NCBI RefSeq assembly: GCF_035083965.1
Contig: NC_089738.1
Location: 18,068,734 to 18,132,733 of the forward strand
DNA: 64,000 nt
Source: Branchiostoma lanceolatum
Lineage: Eukaryota > Chordata > Leptocardii > Amphioxiformes > Branchiostomatidae
Direction of reading: 5' to 3'
Within the stretch, counting starts at the first letter, position 1. Each line of letters begins with the position of its first letter. This document shows, piece after piece, positions 26,886 through 37,219 of this stretch. A model generated the notes under the pieces. That model had not been told where the DNA came from. It saw only the letters and a program-made list of their open reading frames with translations, and searched no databases. The translations under genes and the position numbers were made by a program.

Positions 26886-28252
26886 ACGGTATACATGTAC
26901 TAACTTCAGTAAAAAAAACACAAATTTTTACCATAAATGAAATATTCAGACTGCTACACTAGCATATACATTATCCTTGGCTTCTAGATTTCACTTCTTA
27001 TACAATACCGATCTTCTCCGGCATATGATGGCTATAACAGTTTTTGGCACAGTTTGTTCTGGAATTCGGCTCACCGGTTTGTCCGACTTACCTAAAAGCC
27101 ATCTGGAAGTAGATTCGTGTACGGTTGGTTGTCTTGGTTTGTTGTCGGAAGCCTTAAGATGTACAGATACGTGCCCGGAGACACGTCAGCTTCGGACGGA
27201 CCCAATTCTTCATTTCCCTCGAGAAAAAACTATCGGGAAATCAGGGCAGCGACCGGCAGAGTGTTCCAGCGTGTTTGTGATATACTTTTTTCTGGAGATC
27301 CTATTGGTGACATCTGTCACGTTTTTTTCCTTCCTTCCTTATGTGCAGCCTGTCACAAAACTAGATCATAGATGGGTGCGTAAATGTATTAGATGTATTA
27401 GACTAGAGAGAAGAATAGATACTTAGATAGACAGAGGGCAGATATATTAGATACATGAGTTAGATTAATAGCATAAATAGACGGTAGATAGATAGAAGGA
27501 TGCCTGTAGATAAATCAGATGGACAGAAAAATAGTGAGAAAAGGGAAAGAGAAAGAAGGAAATCCTTTGAAAAACTGTAAAAACACAGTGAACACGCCCA
27601 ATGTCAAGCGTCTACTGACAAAACGAGCGAAATTTGTTTTTCGAACAAATCGTGTCACTCGCATCAAAGACGCTTTCTCCAAGTGGATACCAAACATAGA
27701 ATGAGGCTGGCTCGGCCTATCGTGGCGAAGAGGCATTAGGGCTCAAGTTCACCTCGCGTCGCGTCACACATCAAGGGCAAGAGAACCTCCATACACGGTC
27801 AACTGCACGTACACGTCTGACCTGGGGTGACCTGTGTCAGAGGTCAATGCTGACCCTGAATGCCAAATACGTTAGAAAAAGGTTAGATGTTTTGAGAGAT
27901 TTCTTTAGATGTTTGTTTTGGCTCAAAATCCGGCCCCACACGCGAGGTACTGCCTTGACCTTTCCACGAACTCAGAGTTCAATGTCGTGTTCTATTTAGT
28001 ACCCAGCATGCTTCACGACAAACCTAGTGTTGGCAAAAACTATCTCTACATTTTCTTAAACTCTCAATCCTGGTCAAGCAAGGCAGCTTGATTCTCAGTT
28101 TTTAACGTAATGGCAAATATTCTTTCAAACCGAAAGTTTTCGAAACGAAAACTGCATACTTTGTCATTCGTGTTTGATCGATTCAAGAAACATTACCGTA
28201 CATTTGAATTGGGCGTGACTAAAACAGCAAAGAACCCAAGGCTTTGGAAGCC

Positions 28253-28296
28253 TTGGTGGCACCAAGGACATTATATAATAATGTCCTTGGTACCAC
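28253..28296. repeat. Palindromic foldback
   Basis: GGTGGCACCAAGGACATTAT pairs with ATAATGTCCTTGGTACCACC across a 4-base centre. The same core, CAAGGACATTATATAAT, recurs as a perfect 24-bp palindrome at 42185-42208 in the nitrobindin intron. A small mobile foldback family is likely. Confidence 0.75.
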
Positions 28297-29141
28297 CACG
28301 GATTAGAAAGCGAAACGATTGAGCCAGCCTACGGGGGATGGCACCCAGGCTAATATTCAAGACTGAGAGAAATATTTCAATGTTTTTGGACACAGGATTC
28401 TTTCTTCCAGGTCTTCAGTGTGCATATCTATATCAGAATTACTAACCATAGGTAAATAAGAGAGACGAGCTTAATGTTGTTGAGGTATAGAAATACCACA
28501 TCGCAGTGTCTATATGTGTGATATTTGCAACATAGTTATGAGATTCCTCGCCTCCATCTTAAATCGCGAAGGATGAATTCTTCGTCAGGGCCTTGAGAGC
28601 TGACACTGCTCTCCCAGATTTCTATGACGCTGCCACGCCCAAGAATTTATCTCCTTAAAACATGCATGTCCAGTATCAGGGTGAAGTGGCAGAAGTTGAA
28701 ATCGGGTTACGTCATATATAACTTCGGGATTTTCCGTCAGCCATCGGAAGAAATCCGATGCCGTCCGAAGTTAGGAGTGACCTCATCCTAACTTCTGCCA
28801 GCGACCGGGGGTGGCAGAAGTTGGCACAAGTTGGCAGAAGTTAGAAATACCATGTTGTCTGAACTTAGGAGTGATGTCATCCTGACTTCTGCCCTGGTAA
28901 ATCAATCACCTTAGTTGGTAAAGTTGTTTTCTCGGCCACCAAAGGAATCTTTTGGAGACTCTTCTGTCCTCTGCCAACATCACACGGGGTCGCTGACCTC
29001 CAGTAGTGACCTCGCGTGACCTCCCAGTACTCGCCGTGTTCTCTTGCTTTTCGGTCGTCCTTTGAACGTAACATGTGTTTTCCACATGCCGTAGCGAGAT
29101 TCGCGGTTTTCGGTAATTTTGAGTTTTAAGTCTTACATAAC

Positions 29142-29213
29142 TAGCCTGGATGCCAGACCCCCAATCTCTAATCGATATATATTTTAGAGATTGGGGGTCT
29201 GGCATCCAGGCTA
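29142..29213. mobile_element. 72-bp foldback element with 8-bp target duplication (hAT-like)
   Basis: The arms TAGCCTGGATGCCAGACCCC and their reverse complement span almost the whole element. Perfect direct repeats TACATAAC flank it (29134-29141 and 29214-29221). An 8-bp duplication is typical of hAT transposition. Related TAGCC...GGCTA elements are at 45464-45575 and 61872-61975, and a lone right end is near 28335-28352. Confidence 0.85.
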
Positions 29214-29391
29214 TACATAACTTGATGAATAATCAACATATGGCTGCCAAACCTGAAAATAGCAATGCAAGAGAGTCACAATTTCATTCTTAATGTTGTT
29301 ATTGCTGTTGATATTGTTATTGTATACAGAACGAGAGAGATCATCAACGGCATCAGGTTGAAGAGTGGCGGAGTTCTTGAAAACAGGCAAG

Positions 29392-32300
29392 ATGAAGTTG
29401 AACCCAGTCATTGGTCTGGTGTTACTGTCCACACTATACACAGGTAGGTACACTTTCTTTGCTGTGGGTGGGTGTGTGACTTTGTTCCTTGTGGTTAAAA
29501 TCATATTCTCTTGCTATCCTCCTGAATCATAATCCTCAGCGCCAACTTCACATCATGACTACTTTTTAAATGTATCGTCATCATCGGCAGCCTGGTATAC
29601 AAATCTTTATAGTTTTTCGAGTCTCCTTCACCCTCCGCATGTATTCACGGGGTGGCGAAAGAGATTCTGCTACAATAGGTTTGGATACTAGTCTATAGGG
29701 CACATAATCGATCGATTCTCTGAAATGGATTTCCCTATAGCTCAAATGGTAGCGGCTTCACAATAGAGTTCCAAACAGTTGCTAACCCGGTGCGAATCCG
29801 GGAAGGATATCCTTGTTGGAGCTGTACCGTATCTTGAAAGAGACGTAAAATGGGGGTCCCGTGTTCGAGGAGGTACCTCGAGAACGTTACAACAGCCTCA
29901 TGCTCATTACTCAGATGGGTACCTACTGGCTCTAATGATACACCACGGTGAATCATCGTTGTGCGCGCTCTTAATTATTTTCTGCTTGTTCCCTCAGTAA
30001 CGTTCGCCTATCAGGCGGAAGAGAGATTACTGGACGCTCTGAAGTCGGGTTACCGTAAGGACGTCATCCCCATGGTGGACAACAGGACCGCTGTGGACGT
30101 GGAGGTCTCCGTGACTGTCGCCAGCATCCTGGGGGTGGTATGTACAACCTCGAGCTCTGTCACACATTTCCGACCTTCTCCAAACCATGGTTGGGAGTTG
30201 GTCGATGAGGTTAGCTACTTGTCTTTAAAAGTCGTCAGCGCCAGACGACTATGAACTTTGGCAAATCAAACTCGGGAAAATCATGTTCTTCGTACATGCG
30301 ACCAAACGAGAGCTATAATAGGATGGACTCCACTCACTACTCCCAACCCAAAGCCTCCTAATCTTGGTCGGGGAGTGGTCGGGAGCAAATTCGTAGGAAG
30401 ATCCTGAATATGTGACAGGGCTTAAGGCAGTCGCACTGAATCGTATTCAGACAGTACCCAGTAATGCTTCGGTCACATTTCAAAGCCGGGGCCCGGCCGG
30501 GCTGTTTGAGAAAACAAAGAATAAAAGGCACATATCAAGGATATATATAACGTATGGTAAGGAATAATTTTTCAAAAGTTTTGTGTGTTTTGTTGTCTTT
30601 TATGTCATAGTTTTCGTTCCCACAAGCTGCCCGGCCGGGCCCCGGGTTGGAAATGTGACCCTAGCATCAGCAAGGTTTTTATATGACGTCATTGAGTCAT
30701 GTTGGAATAAATAGCACACGTACGTGTGTTAAGATACAACAGAACTTCATCTAATTCTGATTACTAACTTCTTGCATGAAGATTTTGCAATGTGAATATG
30801 ATTTGTTTGTTTGTTTGTTTGTTTGTTTGTTGTTCAGGATGACAAGAAACAAGAATTGAAGACGCTGAGCTGGTTAACAATGGTGAGCTTATTCCTTTGC
30901 ATATTAGCAAGACACAACTGGGATGTACCTAAGTAGGTTTGCATTTAGTCGACATACTGGCATCCAAAACGTGACTAGATGTCTCTTTTTGGGGGAAATA
31001 CCCCTACACCATAATGCCACCATTATAACTATGAAGCAATATTTTTGGCCAAAATCACCATCCGTGATTGTAACTCATTCCTTACGGCGCGTAACCCGAC
31101 ACGTGGCACAAGTAATATCTTTATCTGCTAGGTAGCCTGTAACGTCCCCCGCCCCTGTCCATATATTGTGTTACACCCTGCTCTAATGCCTGATGTTTGT
31201 ATAGGATTGGAGAGACTACCGTCTCAGATAGAAGCCTGTGATGCCCCCCGCCCCTGTCCATATTGTGTTACATCCTGCTGTAATGTCTGCTGTTCGTACA
31301 GGATTGAAGAGACTAGTTAGCCTGTGATGCCCCCCGCCCCTGGCCATATTGTGTTACATCTTGCGCTAATGTCTGTCTGCTGTTCGTACAGGATTGAAGA
31401 GACTAGTTAGCCTGTGATGCCCCCCGCCCCTGGCCATATTGTGTTACATCCTGCTCTAATGTCTGCTGTTCGTACAGGATGGAAGAGACTAGTTAGTCTG
31501 TGATGCCCCCCGCCCCTGGCCATATTGTGTTACATCCTGCTCTAATGTCTGCTGTTCGTACAGGATTGGAGAGACTACCGTCTCAGATAGAAGCCTGTGA
31601 TGCCCCCCGCCCCTGTCCATATTGTGTTACATCCTGCTGTAATGTCTGCTGTTCGTACAGGATTGAAGAGACTAGTTAGCCTGTGATGCCCCCCGCCCCT
31701 GGCCATATTGTGTTACATCCTGCTCTAATGTCTGCTGTTCGTACAGGATTGAAGAGACTAGTTAGCCTGTGATGCCCCCCGCCCCTGTCCATATTGTGTT
31801 ACATCCTGCTCTAATGTCTGCTGTTCGTACAGGATTGAAGAGACTAGTTAGCCTGTGATGCCCCCCGCTCCTGTCCAAATTGTGTTACACCCTGCTCTAA
31901 TGTCTGATGTTTGTACAGGATTGGAGAGACTAGTTAGCCTGCGATGCCCCCCGCCCCTGTCCGTATTGTGTTACATCCTGCTCTAATGTCTGCTGTTTGT
32001 ACAGGATTGGAGAGACTAGTTAGTCTGTGATGCCCCCCGCCCCTGTCCATATTGTGTTACATCCTGCTCTAATGCCTGCTGTTCGTACAGGATTGGAGAG
32101 ACTACCGTCTCAGATGGAACCCGCGGCAGTACGACAACCTACAGAAGATAAACGTCCCTTCTGACCTGCTGTGGAGACCCGATCTGCTGCCATACAACTC
32201 GTGAGTGGTCAAAAATTCGTATTTTCCTAGAACTATCCTAGAGTGGGAGGGGTGTCCCTGTGGTGTAGTGTCTTTTCTTCTGCTACTAGCCACATGATCT

Positions 32301-35300
32301 GGTTCAAATTACTTGGACCAGAAGGCCCGGGTTCAAGCCCCAGGTAGGACACCTCTGGACAAGAGCCGCATTAAGTCATACCAAAGACTTTATAAAAATG
32401 GTACATACTTATGAAACAGTAAAGAAGTTAAACACACTCCACTGCCAGTGGACTAGCCCCCTGCTGCAGTGATTGCATCACAGTGTGGCCCCAGGGCTAT
32501 GAAACGGAGATGGGCACCGCCCTATACACCTTATGGTGTGGGAGGATTTTAACTAACTTTATCTATCCTAGAGTGGAACTCGTTACCGTTAAATACCGTA
32601 GAGAAATCCTCATGAAATAGCTTCAGAACAATGCATGCAGTTAGATATACGAAGGTTAGGCGTGACAGGTCGTTCGGTGTAGTATGACCAGCTACTACTG
32701 CGCCGCGTGCCTGCGAAGCTGGTGTGTTGCGCCGAAGGGCGGTTAAACCGGCTATACTGATACAGAGTGAAGCTATCTTGTGAGGAAGAAAAACTATTTG
32801 TTGAAAATCTTAGTCATGATTTAGGAAATTCTTGGAAAGCCTTGTGAAGAACTGGGTTTCTTAGTGCGACGGCCTTATGCTAACTCATTCTAAACTGTGT
32901 ACACCTGCCAAAACATCATCCTGCACATACTAGTATATGTCCCCAAATATTTCACCCCAGCTTAGAGTTGACAATGCGGTTTGCAATGAAATTTTACAAA
33001 CTTGGAGTAGCGGCTTGTGTGTACAGCCATACATGTGTTGGCTTACCGGTTGCTGGATACACGTAACTTAGGCCCGATTTACATACGCGTTTTTAAGTCC
33101 GGGACTTGGAGTGTGCAAGGACTGTGCAAGGAGAGCCCTGGTTTTCTAGTAGGAAAACTTTACTTGAGCAGCCCAAACCTCCCCCACACAGCCACTAAGT
33201 CGACTCCGAGAACTAGTGTGTAAACCCAGCCTTAGTATATTAAGCTGAAGTTAGAAAGCGGTGATTATCGCATTTGTGTCTCTTTTCTCCCGAACCAGAC
33301 GCACCCTTGACAGCGGCATTGACTTGTCGGTAGACGCCATCGTGTACTCGAACGGCCGCGTGACGTTCATCCCGAAATGGCTGACGCAGACATCATGCTC
33401 GTTCGACGCCACCTACTACCCATTCGACGAGCAGACGTGCAGCATGAAGCTTGGATCCTGGACCCACCATGCCGGGGAAATAGACCTCCGCCTCAGTAAG
33501 TTCCATTTTAGCTAAAAGGTTATGTAAATAGGCAAATATATAAAAGATTGTTTTGTTATTTGAAAAAAGAATAATGATACTCAAAAGTAGCCCAACTGGA
33601 ATAATGTAAAACCTAAGATAGTCATTTTGTTGTAGTGAATAGTTTTATTCCATACTTATGTCTTGTTCTATGTTTACTGTTGTTGCCATACTTTGTACCT
33701 GCTACAATAGTCGCGCAATAAAGTTCTTCTATGTTGGAGTAAGTTATGACTTGGAAAAACAGTCTACAGTGTTATCAAAATGTACAGGAAGATCTTCATT
33801 TATTCACTCATTCACTTCTTAACATTATAAGACATTTTCAATTTAGGGTCGACTTTGTGACCTTCCTCGGAATGACTGACCCATGGACAAGGGACGTGAC
33901 AGCAGTAAAAGGCCAAAGGCACCTCAGAGACTGCACCGCTCAAATCACTTTGATACGCGTATATTTTCCTTAGGATCATTGCCCATTAGTGCCGAATAGG
34001 TGCTAAATTCACCTATTTTGGTCAATGTCGCGGTGATGGGGCCGGGGGTGTTTAGTGGAGAAATGAGAGTTGACAGAACATCTGAAAAAACGTTGTGCTT
34101 TCTGTTCATGTGTGTAGACAGGACGGGTTCAACAACCAAGATGTTGGAACATCTCGACGCCCCGCCATCTTGGGAAGTCGTCAACGCTTCAGCCAGCAGG
34201 AACGTTGTGACGTACCCGTGCTGTCCTAAGCCTTACGTCGACGTCACCTTTTCCCTGTACTTAAGACGCGTGCCGGGCTTCTTGCACGTCTTCAATCTCA
34301 TAGCTCCGTAAGTCGCTGTGTGTGTTTGAAGCTAACAGAGTGGATATATAACGTCTTGTACAAACTCACTGCTTCATCTAGGTCATGAGTCCGTCTCGCT
34401 CGAACCTTTCGTCGAGGATTCGACCTGGACGATCAAGCAGACGTCGGCGACGAGGGAAGTGATGCAATACGAGTGCTGCCCGGAACCTTACGTGCACGTA
34501 CTGTTCTCTATAACGCTGGGTCGCACGTCGAGCGCGCTGCTCAGATTCAACCTCATCGCGCCGTAAGTTGATACTCTCCAAGTAGAGGTTCGGCTCCTGA
34601 TGGTTTTTGACGTGTTTTAATAGGCGTTTTTGTCGGGCTTTCTATTTTGTCCCGTTTTCTTTATTTCGCCATTTTGGCTTGGCGACATAAAGTAAACAAG
34701 ACAAATTAGAAAGCCTGACACGTCAAAAACCAGCTGGAGCCGAACCTCTGCTTGGAGAGTGGTAAGTTAGTACCAGCTAGTATTTACCAGGCTCCTCGGG
34801 TCGCTGAAAAATGGTTAAAAATGGTCAAACAGTGAGAATTATTCTATTGATTTGCCAACATGCAACGTTAACCCCATATTTATGGTTGGATAATTCGTCT
34901 GGTATGTTATTCTTTGTATTAACCACTCATAAATGGTAACGTTTATGTGAACTATTGCAGTGGCACTTGTGGCCCAAGGTCAAGGAAAGGGACATCGCTC
35001 TTTCATACACCTAAAGGTGTGGGAAGGATGTTTAACCCTTAACCGTGAAGTGATTGTGCTTAATGTTACAGAACGGTTCTTTTCCTGGCGGCCGCCGTGC
35101 TGGGATTCTACCTGCCGTCCGACACTGGCAGCCGAACGCTGCTGGGGGTCGTTTCTCTGCTGGGGGTCACTCTGGTGTCCCTGCTCAACTACGGACACTT
35201 CCCGCTCAGCGGCCATGCAACGACGCCTATCATTGGTGAGTTGGTGCTAAATTTCCATTAAACGAGCCCATTCATTGGTTACTCGGTACTGAAAGGCCAT

Positions 35301-36044
35301 GTGTCAACCGTCTCTCATTGGTGAAGGCTCCATCGGAGCCTTTTGCAGGCTGACACAATAAAAAGAAATATTAATGGCCCTTAAATTTTTTGCACATCTG
35401 GCCAATTTCAATTGGACCAATTTCAACTGGACTAAATTCAATTTTCCAATTTCATTTGGTCTAATTTTAGAGAATATTTTACCAGAAGAGTTGGTTCGCT
35501 ATTGAAACCCTATCGCCGTAAGGTAGGTTTACGACAGAAACTTGAGAGTATTCGTAAATACCCTGCATCATCAAAACTGTACGATTACCAACGGGGAATG
35601 TGCTGTTAACCGCTAGCACTCTGAAGTACATGTAGCCGTTTGGCACCCAATTACCTATTGGGTACAGAGTCGATCAAGCAGCAGGGAGAAAGCTAAATGT
35701 ATGCATATAACTTTGCATTTCTTCCGTTCCAGGCCAGTTCTACGCCCTCGCCGTGATCCTGGTGGGGCTGTTCACCGTGGTGACCATCGGGCTGTGGGGG
35801 ATCCACCACCGCGCCGCCGACCTCAGCCCCGTGCCCGGCTGGCTCAAGGCCGTCCTGTCCGGCCTGGCTAGGGTCTGCTGCATCCGCTACCCGGCAGCTT
35901 CCACCGACAAGGATGGAGTTCCACTGGGTAAGAAGAAGTAGATGAGATGTGTCTTTCCCTTTTTCCGTCCTTCGAGTGGTAGTTTCTTTCTCTCTGTCCT
36001 TATCCCCATCTAACGTAACGTTACCCCCTACACACACTCTTTAT

Positions 36045-36086
<42 letters not shown>

Positions 36087-37219
36087 CTCTCCCTCTATCT
36101 CTCCCCCCCCCTCTCTCTCTCTCTCTCCCTCCCTCGATCTGTCTCTCTCTGTCTAACATGGCCTCTCTCGGTCATTCCCTCTCTCTCTGTCTAGATTCTA
36201 TCGTGGCCGGAGACGGGCCCGCTGAGGGCGGCGCTGCCTCCACATTTACCATGTGTATATTTACGTGTTTGTGTTATGGGCTGAAGTTTAGGGCTCTCAA
36301 ACTGTTAGTTTGTTTGTTTGTTGTTTCTAGGTTCTGTCGTGGCCGGAGACCTTCACCATGTGTATGTTTATGTGTTTGTGTTATGGGCTGCAGCTTGAGG
36401 TTATCAACCTTTTGTTTGTTGTGTGCAGGTTCTATCGTGGCCGGAGACGGCCCAGCTGAGGGCGGCGCCGCCTCCACCGTTTCTGAGATCAAGAAGCTGA
36501 AGTGCATGCAGGACATCCTGCAGGTCGGTCACATCAAACGGTCGATCAAATACGGCATTACAATTGAACCACCCTCCTTAAAGCAGGACCCCTATCGCTC
36601 GATTCGTCGTTGGCTTAAGCTCGCGTAGGGACCCCGCTCTTCACCGACGGTAGACACGGTTCTGGCGCCGTTACTGACGACAGTTGCTCATGAATGATTA
36701 ATGAACTATCCTTATTTGGTGGTTAATTTGTTCTGAACCTAAAGTAACGATGTGAGACGTAACCTGATTGGTTGATAGCGTCCTTTGCGCTTTTGCTTGA
36801 GATGAGATTTAGCAAACCCTCTGATTGGCTGAAGCTGTTTTGGTGGCGACCGCGCCAGAACCGTGTCTACCGTCGACGCGTCCACGGAATACCCCGTGTT
36901 GTTTTCTATATATATATCTCAATGTTGTTACTAAGCATGAGGAAAAAAGGATGTTTTTCTTGCTCGATGGATTTGTTATTGAGTTGTGGTGTGCATTATT
37001 CTTTTTTCACTTGGCGTGAAAGAAAAATGAAGCATTACATCATCTTGCCTCCTTTAGAATGTCCACGCCATCGCCCAGACCGTTGATGAGCAGTCCAGGA
37101 ACACCGCGAACCAGCGGAACTGGAAGAACGTGGCTCTGGTGATTGACCGCATCCTGCTCACGGCCTTCATCCTCACCGCGCTCATCGGCACCCTCGCCAT
37201 CCTGCTGCAGCTGGCCTGA
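29392..37219 (+). CDS. Nicotinic acetylcholine receptor-type alpha subunit (Cys-loop channel), 10 exons with one duplicated alternative exon
   Basis: Exons: 29392-29443, 29998-30137, 30838-30882, 32091-32200, 33299-33495, then 34118-34307 (6a) or 34382-34562 (6b), 35072-35235, 35733-35927, 36429-36523, 37058-37219. Length is 449 aa (6a) or 446 aa (6b). Exon 3 (45 nt) and exon 4 (110 nt) have the lengths known for vertebrate nicotinic genes. A signal peptide (MKLNPVIGLVLLSTLYT) precedes EERLLDAL. Binding loops are visible: WLTMDW (D), LLWRPDLLPYN (A), GSWTHH (B) and YxCCPxPY (C). The Cys-loop CSFDATYYPFDEQTC has the standard 13-residue gap. M1 starts FNLIAPTVLFLAAAVLGFYL; M2 is SRTLLGVVSLLGVTLVSLL; a short M3-M4 loop and M4 (WKNVALVIDR) follow. 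The vicinal cysteines define an alpha-type subunit with alpha7-like spacing. The -GEK- before M2 is replaced by -GSR-. The ligand and the ion selectivity are not certain. Confidence 0.92.
29730..29955 (+). mobile_element. tRNA-derived SINE in receptor intron 1
   Basis: The head CCCTATAGCTCAAATGGTAG resembles an A box, and GGTGCGAATCCGGG a B box. The body includes GGGGGTCCCGTGTTCGAG. It is diverged from the 19580 element and joined to the middle of the intron. It is not a tRNA gene: no acceptor stem closes. Confidence 0.6.
30468..30668. mobile_element. Harbinger-like MITE, diverged copy
   Basis: Inverted arms: GGTCACATTTC and GGGGCCCGGCCGGGC at the left; GCCCGGCCGGGCCCC and GGAAATGTGACCCTAGC at the right. 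It is the same family as 52560-52761, in opposite orientation, with the central AT-rich part also shared. No clean target duplication is seen here. Confidence 0.75.
31140..32090 (+). repeat. 86-bp minisatellite made of receptor exon 4 acceptor copies
   Basis: Ten decoy copies of the intron end and exon 4 start (GTACAG|GATTGGAGAGACT) begin at 31205, 31302, 31392, 31478, 31564, 31661, 31747, 31833, 31919 and 32005, before the true exon at 32091. The period is 86 bp, with some 90- and 97-bp units; the longer ones keep more exon sequence (TACCGTCTCAGATAG). Each unit also carries CCCCCCGCCCCTG and ATTGTGTTACATCCTGC. All decoys hit a stop within a few codons: GAT TGA, or DWRD then TAG, or DWRDYRLR then TAG. 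Confidence 0.93.
32258..32575 (+). mobile_element. tRNA-derived SINE in receptor intron 4
   Basis: The head has a B box in GGCCCGGGTTCAAGCCCCAGG (about 32325-32343). The body includes GTCATACCAAAGACTTTAT, CAGTGGACTAGCCCCCTGC and GGAGATGGGCACC. The 3' body recurs reversed at 6760-6900, and the segment after the head recurs at 24165. Confidence 0.75.
33062..33222. repeat. Dispersed repeat in receptor intron 4, copy also at 54728-54905
   Basis: GGCCCGATTTACATACGCGT opens this segment and GGCCCAATTTACATACAAGT the one at 54728. Both contain GGACTTG(G/A)G, GTCGACTC, AAAAC and TACTTGAG motifs in shuffled or inverted order, as expected for a foldback family with long imperfect arms. Confidence 0.55.
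33640..33740 (+). mobile_element. LINE/SINE-like 3' end in receptor intron 5
   Basis: ACTTTGTACCTGCTACAATA, then GTCGCGCAATAAAGTTCTTC, resembles the 3' ends of retroelements elsewhere in the window (41640-41695, 46640-46700). No coding remains. Confidence 0.45.
34118..34307 (+). other. Receptor exon 6a (alternative loop C / pre-M1 exon)
   Basis: Read in phase after exon 5 (CTC A|AC AGG), it encodes NRTGSTTKMLEHLDAPPSW, then VTYPCCPKPYVDVTFSLYL, then RRVPGFLHVFNLIAP. The vicinal Cys pair and both loop C tyrosines are present. The donor is CC|GTAAGTCG. It is 190 nt with phase 1 at the start and 2 at the end, identical in phase to 6b, so either exon splices in frame between exons 5 and 7. Confidence 0.88.
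34382..34562 (+). other. Receptor exon 6b (alternative loop C / pre-M1 exon)
   Basis: Only 74 bp after 6a. In phase it encodes SHESVSLEPFVEDSTW, then VMQYECCPEPYVHVLFSITL, then GRTSSALLRFNLIAP. It keeps YxCCPxPY and FNLIAP but differs in loop F and in the segment joining beta10 to M1. The acceptor is CTTCATCTAG; the donor CC|GTAAGTTG directly abuts a foldback element. Including both 6a and 6b reads CCG TCA TGA, an immediate stop, so the two should be alternatives. Confidence 0.88.
34571..34761. mobile_element. hAT-like MITE inserted at the exon 6b donor
   Basis: Terminal arms TACTCTCCAAGTAGAGGTTC and GAACCTCTGCTTGGAGAGT, with inner arms GTTTTTGACGTG / CACGTCAAAAAC. Near-identical octamers GTAAGTTG (34563-34570) and GTAAGTTA (34762-34769) flank it. 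The left octamer is the exon 6b donor, so insertion appears to have copied a 5' splice site to the far end. The same family occurs at 57235-57377. Confidence 0.8.
36040..36190 (+). repeat. CT-rich microsatellite in receptor intron 8
   Basis: About 150 bp of CTCTCT/CCCC runs. It forms the pyrimidine tract ahead of the first decoy of exon 9. Confidence 0.85.
36195..36428 (+). repeat. Two decoy copies of receptor exon 9 start
   Basis: ATTCTATCGTGGCCGGAGAC (36195 onward, continuing through the GPAEGGAAST codons) and GTTCTGTCGTGGCCGGAGAC (36331, only 20 bp) precede the true exon at 36429. Each has a usable AG (CTGTCTAG, TTTCTAG). The intron segment between copies also repeats (CACCATGTGTAT, GTGTTTGTGTTATGGGCTG). 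Copy 1 is long enough to encode the start of the exon but lacks the KKLKCMQDILQ part and the donor. Confidence 0.88.

Larger units (their letters stand above)
22744..29391. other. Gene-poor intergenic stretch
   Basis: Between the galactosyltransferase and the receptor gene I find no supported gene. It holds a short hairpin (24009-24055), a tRNA-like SINE head (24165-24256), a loose three-copy repeat at 26262-26450 (GGTATTTCAGCCGTTTGAG units of about 75 bp), a GAT-rich microsatellite (26585-26885), a foldback at 28253-28296, a cluster of GGCAGAAGTT/AACTTCTGCC inverted repeats (28688-28890) and a 72-bp foldback (29142-29213). Short open frames here lack homology that I recognise. Confidence 0.6.

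Noticed and set aside
26531-26962. Long His-, Ile- or Met/Asp-rich frames of about 120-130 codons
   Set aside because: Produced by a GAT triplet microsatellite read in different frames and strands.
29735-29830. Possible tRNA gene in the receptor intron
   Set aside because: The promoter boxes are present but acceptor stems do not pair; it continues into a SINE body.
34000-34311. 103-codon frame beginning upstream of receptor exon 6a
   Set aside because: Only the part from 34118 is exon; the upstream portion is intron read-through without a splice signal.
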